This document shows, piece by piece, positions 39,216-49,133 of a DNA stretch of 64,000 nucleotides. Both the position numbers and the translations under genes were made by a program. The notes under the pieces are model-generated. The model made no database searches. It saw only the letters and a list, made by a program, of their open reading frames with translations, and was not told where the DNA came from. Every line of letters begins with the position of its first letter. Position 1 is the stretch's first letter. The DNA comes from Semisulcospira habei (Eukaryota > Mollusca > Gastropoda > Semisulcospiridae): positions 21,628,120 through 21,692,119 of the forward strand of contig BTPG01000004.1 of the NCBI GenBank assembly GCA_036245525.1. Direction: 5' to 3'.

Positions 39216-40082
39216 ATGGCAGAGGAAGTGTTTAGGATTTTAGGCGAAAAAGTAGAGGAAATGAGTCAGGCGATTAACGCCCAGAGTATAGGGCAGATGG
39301 TAGGAACGTTTGACGGAAAGCCTACCAAATTTAGGGAGTGGATAAAAGAAATTGACAAATATGCAGTGCTAATAAAAGCCCTCAACAGGCGCCCCGTCAT
39401 TGCTTATCAAGCAAGCTCGGGGGTGGTGAGTGATTTTATCCATCGATTCTTACAAACGGAAGCGGCAGGGGATTGGGATGAACTGAAAAGGCAGCTAACC
39501 GTAAGGTTCGGCGAAATCGCCGATGAAAATCATGCTCTTGCGTTGCTACAGCGGGTGAAACAAAACCCGAGGGAAAGTGTGCCTCTGTACGCAGAGCGAC
39601 TAATGACTCTGGCCGGCGAAGCCTTCCCGAGTCAGATGGGCGCTGCTGTGGTACAACGGCAACTAATAAATTTCTTTGTTGACGGATTGGCGCACGACTT
39701 TCTTAAGATGAAAGTCCTGCGGGACAACTCAAATACGTTAGATAGGGCCGTGCAGGTGGCCATGCAAGAGGAAAACCTTCGCCGTAGGTTTGAGCTACGC
39801 ACGATAAACAATCGGCCAGTTAGTCAGCCGAGAACGACAGCTAGGGGTGGAGAAGAGGCTATGGAAGTAGACCATGCTCGTCACCGTAATTGTTTTAAAT
39901 GCGGGAGAGTAGGGCACCAGGCAAGAAATTGCCGAGTGATAGGGGCGGTTGGTCAGCAAACAATGCGTCCCCCGATTCAATGCTGGAAGTGTAGGGAACG
40001 AGGTCACATTCAGCGGGAATGTAGAAAGGCCGGAAACAGACGGCCACAAGGTCAAAGGTTTCCGCCGAGGCAGGAAAACTAG
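39216..40082 (+). CDS. gag: Gag of the Ty3/Gypsy element
   Basis: 288 codons from ATG 39216. The N-terminal region up to residue ~200 has the retrotransposon capsid pattern (WDELKRQLTVRFGEI, ALALLQRVKQNPRESVPLYA, INFFVDGL). Two CCHC knuckles follow: CFKCGRVGHQARNC and CWKCRERGHIQREC. Gag builds the particle and binds the RNA. The stop TAG is at 40080-40082. The pol frame is the -1 frame and is already open before this stop, with GGAAAAC directly upstream as a possible slippage site. Confidence 0.93.
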   Translation: MAEEVFRILGEKVEEMSQAINAQSIGQMVGTFDGKPTKFREWIKEIDKYAVLIKALNRRPVIAYQASSGVVSDFIHRFLQTEAAGDWDELKRQLTVRFGEIADENHALALLQRVKQNPRESVPLYAERLMTLAGEAFPSQMGAAVVQRQLINFFVDGLAHDFLKMKVLRDNSNTLDRAVQVAMQEENLRRRFELRTINNRPVSQPRTTARGGEEAMEVDHARHRNCFKCGRVGHQARNCRVIGAVGQQTMRPPIQCWKCRERGHIQRECRKAGNRRPQGQRFPPRQEN

Positions 40083-42433
40083 AAGGTTCTGCGGCACACG
40101 AAGCCGTTACGCAGGACCGGAAAAGTGGAAAGAGTCAGTTGTTTAGCATTAATGTAGCGGGTAGCCCTAAGTGCATAGTGTTCAAAATTGGGAAGCAACG
40201 ATTTCGTAGCTTGATCGATACGGGAGCAGAGGTGTCTTTGATTAGCAAGGGGGCTTACGATAAACTCAGTCATAAGCCAAAGTTAGGAAAGGGAGATGTG
40301 TCGTTACAGTCAGTTAGTGGAGAAGCTTTACACGTATTGGGGAGTTCAGAATTAGAATTTACGATAGCGGGGCAAAAGTTTAAACATAAGTTCTACGTGG
40401 TATCAGGGCTCAACAGGAACTTTATTTTGGGAAATGACTGGTTAGACAAAAACGGGGTGAGGATTTATTTTGACTTGAAGAAACTCAGAGTCGGAAGTGT
40501 TTATGTGCCCTATGAACAGGACATCCACATTTCGTCTTTGGTCAGAGTGACTAAGACGAAAGTGATAAAACCTCAGACGGCAGAAGTACTCCAGGTACGG
40601 ATGAAGAAGGCTCCGTATTTTGCAAGAGAGACACTCTTAGAGATTTCGGAAACAGACAAGGGATTTATAGCACAAGAACCGGGACTGTTAGTGACAAGCA
40701 CGGTAGTCAGGCAAAATAATCACCAGACGTATCCCATACTGATAGTAAACAACACAAACAAGACGTATAGAGTTAGAAGGGGTTGTGTTGTAGGGAAGGT
40801 AACAGCAGTTCAGGAAGTACATGAAGTACAGATAGGGTCGGTTGATCGGCAGGTATCGGCAGTCGACTTGACGGAAGTCACTGCGCCGGAGAAGATGAAA
40901 GATGTAGTGTCAGAGCTCATTACGAACAATCAAGACTTGTTCGCGAATAGCGACCTTGATTTAGGGGCTACTGACACTGTCACGATGAAACTAGATACCG
41001 GCGATCATCCTCCCATTAGGATAAAACCGTATAGAATCCCGCTTCAAGATAGGGAAATTGTTGACAAGGCTCTAGAAGAGATGTTACAGGCAGGTGTGAT
41101 AAGACGTTCTCAGTCCCCATGGTCTTTTAGTTTAGTGATTGTATCCAAGAAGGATGGGTCGAAACGTTTATGTGTTGACTTTAGAAAACTGAATGAGGTT
41201 ACAAAGAAAACATCGTACCCACTACCGCTGATAGATGACATTTTGTCACTGCTTGGAAAGGCCAAGTATTTTACCAGTCTGGACCTTAAGTCGGGATACT
41301 GGCAGGTCAAGATGGCGGATCAGGAGAGTAGGGATAGAGTAGCATTTGCATGCCACAAGGGATTATTTGAATTCACGAAAATGCCTTTTGGTTTGGTGGG
41401 AGCACCGGGATTGTTCATGATGCTTATGAATATCGTGCTAGCCGGTTTAGAAAGCTTTACCTGTGCCTATCTCGATGACATTTTGATCTTCTCAGAAACA
41501 ATAGAAGACCATCTGTGTCACCTTCAGACAGTCTTTGATCGATTGAGACAGCATGACCTGAAGCTGAAACTCAAGAAGTGTCAGTTCTTTGAGGAAGAAA
41601 CCAAATACTTAGGGTTTGTCATTAGTAGCCAGGGGATAAAACCGGATGAGGAAAAGGTAAAAGTCATTAGGGCTATGGCGGCTCCGACCTGTGTCAGAGA
41701 GTGCCGTTCGTTCATTGGTATGATTGGGTTTTACAGGAAAATGATTCCTAATTTCTCCCAGATGGCTGAACCAATCATAGCACTGACACGAAAGTATGCG
41801 AGATTCAGTTGGACAGAGGAATGCCAGAAAGCGTTTGATTTGATGAAGGAGACGTTAGCCGTAGCACCAGTGTTAGCCTATCCAGATACACGGCGTCCGT
41901 ACATCCTTTACACGGATGCCAGCGACACATGCGTGGGGGCATGTCTTGCGCAAAAATGCGATGAGGATTCAGACATTTCCCCAGGCTCAAAGGTAGAAAG
42001 ACCTATTTACTTTCTATCCCATAAACTTAGTACCAGTCAGAGGAAATGGTCGACAATAGAGAAAGAGGCTTTTGCGATCCATTATGCGCTTCAAAAGCTA
42101 AATCACTACTTGCATAATGCGGAGTTTGTAATCCGCACGGATCACATGCCTCTTAAGTATTTGCTTAATTCACCAATGCAAAATAGGAAGGTGCAGATGT
42201 GGGCCCTAGGCATTTCAGGATATAACTGTACTATTGAATATATCCCAGGTCCTCAAAATGTTTTGGCAGACTTACTATCCAGAATGCCGAGTGGTACTCA
42301 CATGCCAGAGCATGAGGAAGAAGAAGAGTTAACCAGAGAGGTCAATGACAATGCTTTTGTCATAGGAGTCATAAACTCCAACCAATTCACACCCAAGCAG
42401 TTTGCTAGTTGTACAATAAGGGCAGGGTTGTGA
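40083..42433 (+). CDS. pol: Pol part 1: protease, reverse transcriptase, RNase H
   Basis: Entered by -1 frameshift; the reading is clear from about 40080, and the TTG at 40139 is not a start. Protease: LIDTGAEVSLIS, closing with FILGNDWL. RT: VIRRSQSPWSFSLVIVSKKD, LCVDFRKLNEVT, FTSLDLKSGYWQV, FGLVGAPGLFMMLM and the catalytic CAYLDDILIFSETIEDH. Note YLDD, the Gypsy form. RNase H: YPDTRRPYILYTDASD, then WSTIEKEAFAIHYAL and RTDHMPLKYLL. It copies the RNA genome. The frame stops with TGA at 42431-42433, after which integrase continues in another frame. This is most simply a one-base indel near 42.42 kb. Confidence 0.93.
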
Positions 42434-44054
42434 CGAGAAGCTGGAAAAAGTTGATCTTCCAGGGTTTGATATTATTGAGGAACAGGAGAAGGATTCTGAA
42501 ATAGTGCGCTTAAAGGACTTATTGATTAGTGAACAAGGAACCATGACAGTGAATAGGAGGTACATGCTGATAGAGGATGTTCTATATTTCTTGTCTCATC
42601 CTGATGATGAACCAGTAGCCAGATTGTATGTTCCATCTCACTTGGTAGAGTACGTAGTCAGACAGTACCATGACGAAAATGGTCACTTAGGAATAGACAA
42701 GACTCATGACACAGTCAGTAGAAAGTATTACTGGCCTAACATGTACAAACAACTGTATGAATATGTTAGTGGGTGTGTCATCTGTCAGTCTAGAGTGTTA
42801 CAAAAGAAAAGGGCCCCTGTACAGGAAATGGACATTCCTCCATACCCATTCGCTAAGTTGTCATTGGACTTGGCAGGTCCGTTTGACCGCTCTCTTAGCG
42901 GGAATCGCTATGTCATAGCATTCATCTGTCATCTGACAGGTTGGGTAGAGGCGTTCCCTGTACCAGATAAAACGCCGCAGTCAGTGGTACAGCTGCTCGT
43001 AGAAGACATTCTACCCAGACATGGCTGTCCATTGCAGATAGTATCAGACAATGGATCTGAGAATGTGAATAGGGTTATGGCAGAAACGCTGGCAGAACTG
43101 AACATAGACCATGTCACGACCAGTCTTTATCATCCACAGTCCAATGCTAAAGTCGAACGTTTTCACAGAACTTTTAACGACATTCTGTCCAAAAAGATAC
43201 AAGAGGATTTTTCGACATGGGACGTGCATATTAACCAGGTACTAACAGCTTATAGGGTTTGTGTTTCGGAAACTACGCAGGAATCTCCTTTCTTTTTACT
43301 GTACGGTCGCGATCCAGTGCTACCGTTAGATAACATCCTTAGACCCCGAAGAAAATACGCTGGTGAAGAGTTTCACAAGATAGCGCTTGAACAGCAACAC
43401 AAGGCCTTCACCCAGGTATATCGGCGAATTAAGAAAGCACAGAAGAAAGGGGCTAAGTATGCTAATAGAGGTGTACAGCCTGTCGAGATTAAGGTCGGTG
43501 ATCCAGTGTACCTTCGTAATCACCGTAGACACAATAAGTTAGACAGTAAGTGGAGGTCGCACTATAGAGTGGTGGAACAATTGTCGCCTGTCACATTCAG
43601 GGTACGACATCAACTAGATGGCACTGAGGTCAGTTCACATGCTGAACACTTGCGGATAGCCAAAATTAGCGAGTGGCCGATTCCAAAAGCCAGGGGGAGA
43701 ACATTACGTAAAGCCACCCAGGTTGTAGCTCCAGAATCATCCGATAGCGACAGTGACGATGCAATAGGGCAAGCGAACGCACGAGACAGACTGACTAGGG
43801 GGGTGCGAAAAGAGCGTGAGAATTCTTCATCCGAGGAGGACGTTCCGTTAATGGAGTTAAGAAAACGCCTAAAAACAAGAGAGAAAAGATCTCTCTCAGC
43901 AGTAAACGTTAGTTGTAACAAGGGCACATCAGACAGTTCTGATGATGGGGAGATCGACGACAATCGTTCGATTCAGCCTAGTTTACAGACTAATGGGGTT
44001 AGGGAAATTCTTGAAGCGATACTGACTCTTCTGCCAAAGAAGGCTTCAAATTAG
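42434..44054 (+). CDS. Pol part 2: integrase
   Basis: Open from about 42430. The GTG at 42504 is not a start because the frame continues upstream with DLPGFDIIEEQEKDSE. HHCC zinc domain: YHDENGHLGIDKTHDTV, then GCVICQ. Catalytic core: LSLDLAGPF (D), IVSDNGSEN (D) and HPQSNAKVERFHRT (E). A C-terminal GPY/F-like part has YLRNHRRHNKLDSKWRSHYR, followed by a Ser/Asp-rich acidic tail (SSDSDSDDAIG). It inserts the cDNA. Complete as a domain, but separated from RT/RNase H by the frame break, so no intact Pol is made from this copy as read. Confidence 0.92.
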
Positions 44055-44205
44055 AAATGCGACTCTCAGACGGTATCTGAGAGAGGACTATTGTAATGTG
44101 TAAATCATGAAGCATGATTTGAGTTTTGTCAGAGACAGTGGTATAAGTCTCTGGTGATATCTCGTATGTTGCAGACAACAACAAGATGAAGTTTTTTTGT
44201 TTTTA

Positions 44206-44206
44206 G
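44206..44206 (+). other. candidate splice acceptor upstream of env-like ORF
   Basis: GTTTTTTTGTTTTTAG ends at 44206, 45 bases before the env-like ATG. A strong pyrimidine tract; splicing is inference. Confidence 0.5.
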
Positions 44207-44250
44207 TCTGATAGTATTGGGGCTAGCGCAGGGTTTACATATTAATCACA

Positions 44251-45351
44251 ATGTCGTATTTCAAAAACTTGATGAAGTTACCACTAGTAACTGGAGATTC
44301 AGGTCGGCCTGCGCCAGAATCAATGACGGCTCAGTATGACTTAGAATCCACAACAATAGCAGTAGACGCGCAACGTACGCGGTTCGCGCTCCTTACGGAA
44401 GCTGAACTTGAAGCTTGTTCCAAACCCTTGATAGGATTCTGTGCGATTCGAAGTGCAATATATCCTATGAACATTAATCAGTTTTGTGTTACGGCGCTGT
44501 TTTTAAACAATTCAGACGAAATTGCAACACACGGCCAAACAAAGGTCAAGTTGGGTACAGTGTTACCTATGGCACGGTATATAATGGATGGGCTATGGGT
44601 CATTAGTAATCATAGTCCACTAGAGATGAGTATTAGTTGTCACGGTAAAGGGGTCACGTACCAACAAATCAACCCACCATTATCGCTAATCCGCCTCAAT
44701 GAATCATGTACGGCTATTAGTGATAGATTGATGTTAACCCTTTACTACCAACAAGAGAGCCAGTATCAGGTGGAAGACAAATTGATAGGATGGCTGGAAA
44801 ACTATGCATTTTCCAATATAACGTTATGGAAACCATTTCATAGCGCTTTACCAGACTACGATCCCATCTCTTTGTCCAAAGAGTTAGATGAAATTAAGGA
44901 AATGCCAATGGATCATCTAATTGCTCGACTTCAGAGCATGCAATTCGTTAAGCCAAAACAAGAATGGGGGATATGGAAACAGATCATCATTGGTTCTATC
45001 GTAGGGACAGTTGTAGTGATCATAATTGGGGTAGAGTGTAAACGATATAAAAAGAAAACTAGCGCATGGTTTGGCTCCATGCTATCACGACTCAGGAAGG
45101 GTGAACGTGAGGTCACTGTGCCTACGTTGATTTCGGCGGCTGTGCAATCAGCAGACGTGAATGACGTCGCAAGAGCGAAGGACTCTACGCCGATGATGGA
45201 GGGAGGAGTGCAGTTACTCCCCGCCTCGAACGTTGTCAAGTTTACCCGTCGTTGGGGTAACCAAGGATCAACGTGTTGCGATCCAGGAAGAATCGTGAAG
45301 AATAACGAACACATGTGCAAAGACATAACCGAGTCGACGATTTTGATGTGA
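44251..45351 (+). CDS. envelope-like protein of the Ty3/Gypsy element
   Basis: 366 codons from ATG 44251. The ectodomain-like region has spaced cysteines (LEACSKPLIGFCAI, INQFCVTALFL, SISCHGKG, NESCTAIS). A heptad-like stretch follows (LSKELDEIKEMPMDHLIARL). Next is one membrane span (IIIGSIVGTVVVIIIGV) and a basic cytosolic tail (ECKRYKKK). The position after integrase and the type I topology match Env of Gypsy/errantivirus-type elements. No N-terminal signal peptide is evident, and it is shorter than full Env proteins. Either the 5' part comes from a spliced exon or it has been lost. Whether it can mediate entry is unknown. Confidence 0.72.
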   Translation: MSYFKNLMKLPLVTGDSGRPAPESMTAQYDLESTTIAVDAQRTRFALLTEAELEACSKPLIGFCAIRSAIYPMNINQFCVTALFLNNSDEIATHGQTKVKLGTVLPMARYIMDGLWVISNHSPLEMSISCHGKGVTYQQINPPLSLIRLNESCTAISDRLMLTLYYQQESQYQVEDKLIGWLENYAFSNITLWKPFHSALPDYDPISLSKELDEIKEMPMDHLIARLQSMQFVKPKQEWGIWKQIIIGSIVGTVVVIIIGVECKRYKKKTSAWFGSMLSRLRKGEREVTVPTLISAAVQSADVNDVARAKDSTPMMEGGVQLLPASNVVKFTRRWGNQGSTCCDPGRIVKNNEHMCKDITESTILM

Positions 45352-45539
45352 ACATTTATGGGCGTGATTACGCCGGACAATAATAATTTTTAATAAGGAG
45401 TGATCGATTTAAATAAGCGGTCATTCCGAAAAATGATGTATTTTGTGGATAACATGTTTAATTGTTTGAAATGATGTTGTTGTCTGAATATTGTGTAATG
45501 AAAAAAAAACGAATCTTGTGAATTAAGATTCCTTTTTTT

Positions 45540-45561
45540 TCCGGGTAGGTTTGGGAGGAGT
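45540..45561 (+). promoter_or_regulatory. polypurine tract
   Basis: CCGGGTAGGTTTGGGAGGAG immediately precedes the 3' LTR; it would prime plus-strand DNA synthesis. Confidence 0.6.
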
Positions 45562-46695
45562 TGTTACACTATAAGTGTATACGACCAATATCACGGTCGG
45601 GTAATTTTATAATTTCCCTTGATATGAAAATAACGAGGGTATAATTAGTACCACGGGCTCACGTGGAGTTGACAAGTGGCCGGCCCTACTAAGCTGGGAC
45701 TAATGAATAAATAATGAGCCCTCGTTAGTAGTGAGGAACACAGACTCCTGCTGACAAAGAATAATTATGAGAGTCAGTAATAGGTTACTGGTCAGCTAAG
45801 ATCAGAGGACGCTGGCCACCATAATAGATGTGGAATAATTAGGAGAGACAGTAATGGGTCCCTGGTCAGCTAAGATCAGAGGACGCTGGCCACCATAATA
45901 GATGTGGAATAATTAGGAGAGACAGTAATGGGTCCCTGGTCAGCTAAGATCAGAGGACGCTGGCCACCATAATAGATGTGGAATAATTATGAGACAGTAA
46001 TGGGTTCCTTTGATAGCTAGGATCAGAGGACGCTGGCCACCATAATAGATGTGGAATAATTAGGAGAGACAGTAATGAGTTCCTTTGATAGCTAGGATCA
46101 GAGGACGCTGACCAGCATAATAGATGTGGAATAATTATGAGAGACAGTAATGGGTCCCTGGTCAGCTAGGATCAGAGGGCGCTATCCACCAGAGCAGATG
46201 GGGGATAGATTATGGGCGACAGTAATAGCTCCTTTGACAGATAGGGTCAGGGGACGCTGGCCACCATGATAGATGTGGAATAATATGGGTGACAGTAATA
46301 GCCCCTTTGACTGGTTGAGACAAAGGGGCGATGCCCTCGGCCAGAACGGGTATATATATTGGGGGTAAACACCAGAACGGGGGAGCTCACAACGAAGAAA
46401 ACGAGATAGAGAGAGAGCTCGCACAATGACCAGAACGAGAGAGCTCACAACGAAGGGAACGAGATAGATAGAGAGTACACAACGAAGAGAGTGAGATAGA
46501 TAGATAGAGGGAGCTGAGAAGCGAGAGACCGAGCTCCGGTATTTTCGCCATTTTAGTGTGCCATGCTAGTAGGTTGGTTGTGCCCAACATATTAGACCCA
46601 CGATGACCAAGAAATAAAAGACTCTTCTGGAAACACTCTTGTCTGGCTGCGTCTTCCATCTACAACACCTTGCGTGTGGCTGCGGTAGTGTAACA
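45562..46695 (+). repeat. 3' LTR (1134 bases)
   Basis: Nearly identical to the 5' LTR except for about three additional ~74-base repeat units (around 45770-46000), which explain the 221-base difference. Small changes include AACTGGG versus AAGCTGGG and CTGATTGAG versus CTGGTTGAG. Confidence 0.95.
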
Positions 46696-46801
46696 CACCG
46701 CCATGATCGAGTGTGCGTTTAGATTTGAATTTTAAGTCATTACAGTGTGATTGTTGGGATCACCGCAGTTTGTAGCGCCGGTATTACTGGCGTCTGAACT
46801 T
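46696..46801 (+). repeat. older Gypsy element, left LTR (second part) and primer-site region
   Basis: CACCGCCATGATCGAGTGTG onward matches 50214-50319, ending with TGGCGTCTGAACTTGAAT. The latter could be the primer-binding site. Sequence diverges directly after this point. Confidence 0.85.
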
Positions 46802-48499
46802 GAATTTAACAAAGCGATGCTGATACCTCAAGATTGTCAATGGGGGCTATCGAACAGCGTTGGGCAGCCCAACATTGCAGCATGCTGCAGCGAAGTCGTC
46901 GTGACTGCTACTCCACTGTCCACAGTCCATGGACCGGGATGCAGAGGCGTCGCAATTCCACCTGCCCTCTATGCCAAGGCGGCAGAGCAGCGCTGCGAAC
47001 GCCTAGCAGCAAACCCCACCATGGAAGTCGCCCCTGTCCTGCCTATCCATAGACCAGGAGAAGATAAGTCCGACACTTCAGCAGCGGAACCTGACCAATT
47101 ACGGCAGATGCAGCTGGCCGACCATATCATCGGGCCAGTACTCACAGTGTTTCCACAGAAACCGCTTGTGCCTCCAGACCAGCCTGCTCTGAAAGCGCTC
47201 GTCCGCCAGTTCGACCGGCTCTACATCGATGGGCGAGGTGTGCTTCACCGCCAGTGTCGCAACCTAGACACCGGACAGCTCGGCCAACTGGTCTTGCCAT
47301 TTCCCCTTCGCCTGAAAGCCATTCAGGCAGTTCATGACGAGATGGGCCATCAAGGGTACGACCGCACCATGCAGCTGCTACAGTCCCGAGTGTACTGGCC
47401 GGGAATGCATGCAGAAGTGAAAGAGCACCTTACCAAGTGCCAACCATACATTCTTGCTCGGCCCTCCACCCAACACAGTTCTGCACAAGGTCGTCTAACA
47501 GCCAGTCGTCCCAACGAGATTCTGGCCGTGGACTTTATTTCACTTGAGATGGCTTCTGATGGTACCGAGCATGTCTTGGTAATGACAGACGTCTTTACCA
47601 AATTCGCCCAAGCCATCCCTACCCGCAACGAGACAGCGTTAACCGCCGCCAAGAAGCTCATCAGTGAGTGGTTCAACAAGTATGGGCCACCGGAACAACT
47701 CCACAGCGACCGAGGAGGCAGCTTTGAGGCAGAGATTATCCAGGCTCTGTGCAGCGAGTACAACATCAAGAAGAGCCGCACTACCCCTTATCATCCCCAA
47801 CGAAACGGGCAGTGCGAGAGATTCAACCGCACCTTGATCAACCTCCTACGCAGCCTCAACAGGGACCAACAACGACACTGGCCAAAACACTTGCCAGAAT
47901 TGGTCCTTGCTTACAACTGTACGCCCCACTCCATCACCAAGTTTTCCCCGTACCGGCTTATGTTTGGCCAAGAGCCACACCTGAACGTTGATCGGCTGCT
48001 AGGGACTCCTGCTCTGATGGTTAAGGGCCCCATCGAGTGGGAAAAACATCTCCGAAAGACCGTCCCTCCCACCAATCATCGAGCACGAGAGAATATGGAC
48101 CGGGCTGCTGCCAAACGAAACAAGCCTGTAGACCAAGCCGCCAAACCTCCTGGTCTCCAGCCGGGCGACTTGGTGCTTATCAAATACCACGGGTCGGGCC
48201 GCACCAAAATCCAGCATCCCTACCGACCAGACGTGTATGTGGTGACGCGTCAGCCATACCCGAACACCGACGTCTACTGCATCCGACCGCGTGATGGTGG
48301 TCGGGAGAGCACCCGAAACCTCGACCAACTGAAACGTGTGCATCCGGACTACGGACAGGCAGAGCCAACCATGAGATGTGACAACCCTAAGGGTCTTGCA
48401 TCAGGTTCCAGAACCACCAGGGTTGTCGAGAAAACAAGACCGACCGTGGCTGTGCGCCACTCCGAGCGGCTGGCGCAGAAGGCAAAGCCTACACACTAA
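46751..48499 (+). CDS. integrase region of the older Gypsy element
   Basis: 582-codon frame, of which the first ~100 codons may be fortuitous leader or rearranged sequence. HHCC domain: AVHDEMGHQGYDRTMQLL, then HLTKCQPYILA, where the second Cys of the usual CxxC is replaced (CQPY). Catalytic core: ILAVDFISLEM (D), QLHSDRGGSFEAEI (D) and HPQRNGQCERFNRTL (E). C-terminal GPY/F-like part: PHLNVDRLLG, GDLVLIKYHGSGRTKIQHPY. Protease, RT and RNase H are absent between the LTR and this ORF, so the copy is internally deleted. The catalytic triad is intact; the zinc-site change suggests decay. Confidence 0.87.
   Translation: MLGSPQFVAPVLLASELEFNKAMLIPQDCQWGLSNSVGQPNIAACCSEVVVTATPLSTVHGPGCRGVAIPPALYAKAAEQRCERLAANPTMEVAPVLPIHRPGEDKSDTSAAEPDQLRQMQLADHIIGPVLTVFPQKPLVPPDQPALKALVRQFDRLYIDGRGVLHRQCRNLDTGQLGQLVLPFPLRLKAIQAVHDEMGHQGYDRTMQLLQSRVYWPGMHAEVKEHLTKCQPYILARPSTQHSSAQGRLTASRPNEILAVDFISLEMASDGTEHVLVMTDVFTKFAQAIPTRNETALTAAKKLISEWFNKYGPPEQLHSDRGGSFEAEIIQALCSEYNIKKSRTTPYHPQRNGQCERFNRTLINLLRSLNRDQQRHWPKHLPELVLAYNCTPHSITKFSPYRLMFGQEPHLNVDRLLGTPALMVKGPIEWEKHLRKTVPPTNHRARENMDRAAAKRNKPVDQAAKPPGLQPGDLVLIKYHGSGRTKIQHPYRPDVYVVTRQPYPNTDVYCIRPRDGGRESTRNLDQLKRVHPDYGQAEPTMRCDNPKGLASGSRTTRVVEKTRPTVAVRHSERLAQKAKPTH
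46802..46840. repeat. 39-bp inverted repeat, left arm
   Basis: Begins GAATTTAACAAAGCGATGCT. Its exact reverse complement is at 50359-50397, 3.5 kb away and outside the second LTR. Confidence 0.93.
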
Positions 48500-49133
48500 C
48501 TAACTTTGTGTCCAGATAAACATTTTCTGTCCTTAGGACAGTTACTACTGACTTGCGGGACTACTTCGACTGCAGTCCGTTTCAGTGACCAGTGATTGAA
48601 ACACGACCCACGGTGGCTTGAACAGTAGTATATCATATTATGTTAGTTTTGTGCTCTATTTTAGTCCAAAGACATTGATTTTTATTTTTATTTTTTATTG
48701 ATTTTTGTTTTATTCTGTGCAATGCTTTTAGTATCGTAATATTTTGGAAAAAAAATGGAAGGACTGTTAGTTTTAAATAGACTGTTGTACTGAGGACGTG
48801 TGTTTTGATTCCTTTCACTATTTACAGTGACTTGGCTTAGTGACTGACTTTCATTTTTCTACTTAGCTCACTTTGTTCAGGTTATGAATTCCGCGGTTAG
48901 TCCTAAGGCTGTAACCTGCAACAAGTGTTTTGCTATGCAAGCTGAGTTTGAAGAAATGGCTCGGGGTATCTAGTCTGCAACAGTAAATGTGTGGACAAGG
49001 ACGTTGGTCTAGATTAACTACATTAGTGATGTGGACTTTGTTTTTGTTTGTTGCGTGCACGCAGTATTGATGTTGAAGAAATGTTTTATGTTGATTTGTT
49101 TAACCTACAGCGAGGACGCTGTAGTGTTAGAGC
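48500..49133 (+). other. 3' untranslated part of the older Gypsy element
   Basis: AT-rich between integrase and the right LTR. No ORF with support. A polypurine tract is not obvious. Confidence 0.6.

Larger units (their letters stand above)
37814..46695 (+). mobile_element. Ty3/Gypsy retrotransposon with env-like gene, near-complete
   Basis: LTR 37814-38726, leader with tandem repeats, gag, pol (protease, RT, RNase H), integrase, env-like ORF, LTR 45562-46695. LTRs begin TGTTACACTA and end GTAGTGTAACA. A 4-bp duplication CACC flanks the insertion, and the empty site GCGTCACCGCCATG exists at 50210-50223. LTRs differ by only a few changes outside a variable repeat, so insertion is recent. A one-base frame break between pol and integrase would disable this copy unless it is a sequencing error. 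Confidence 0.95.
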
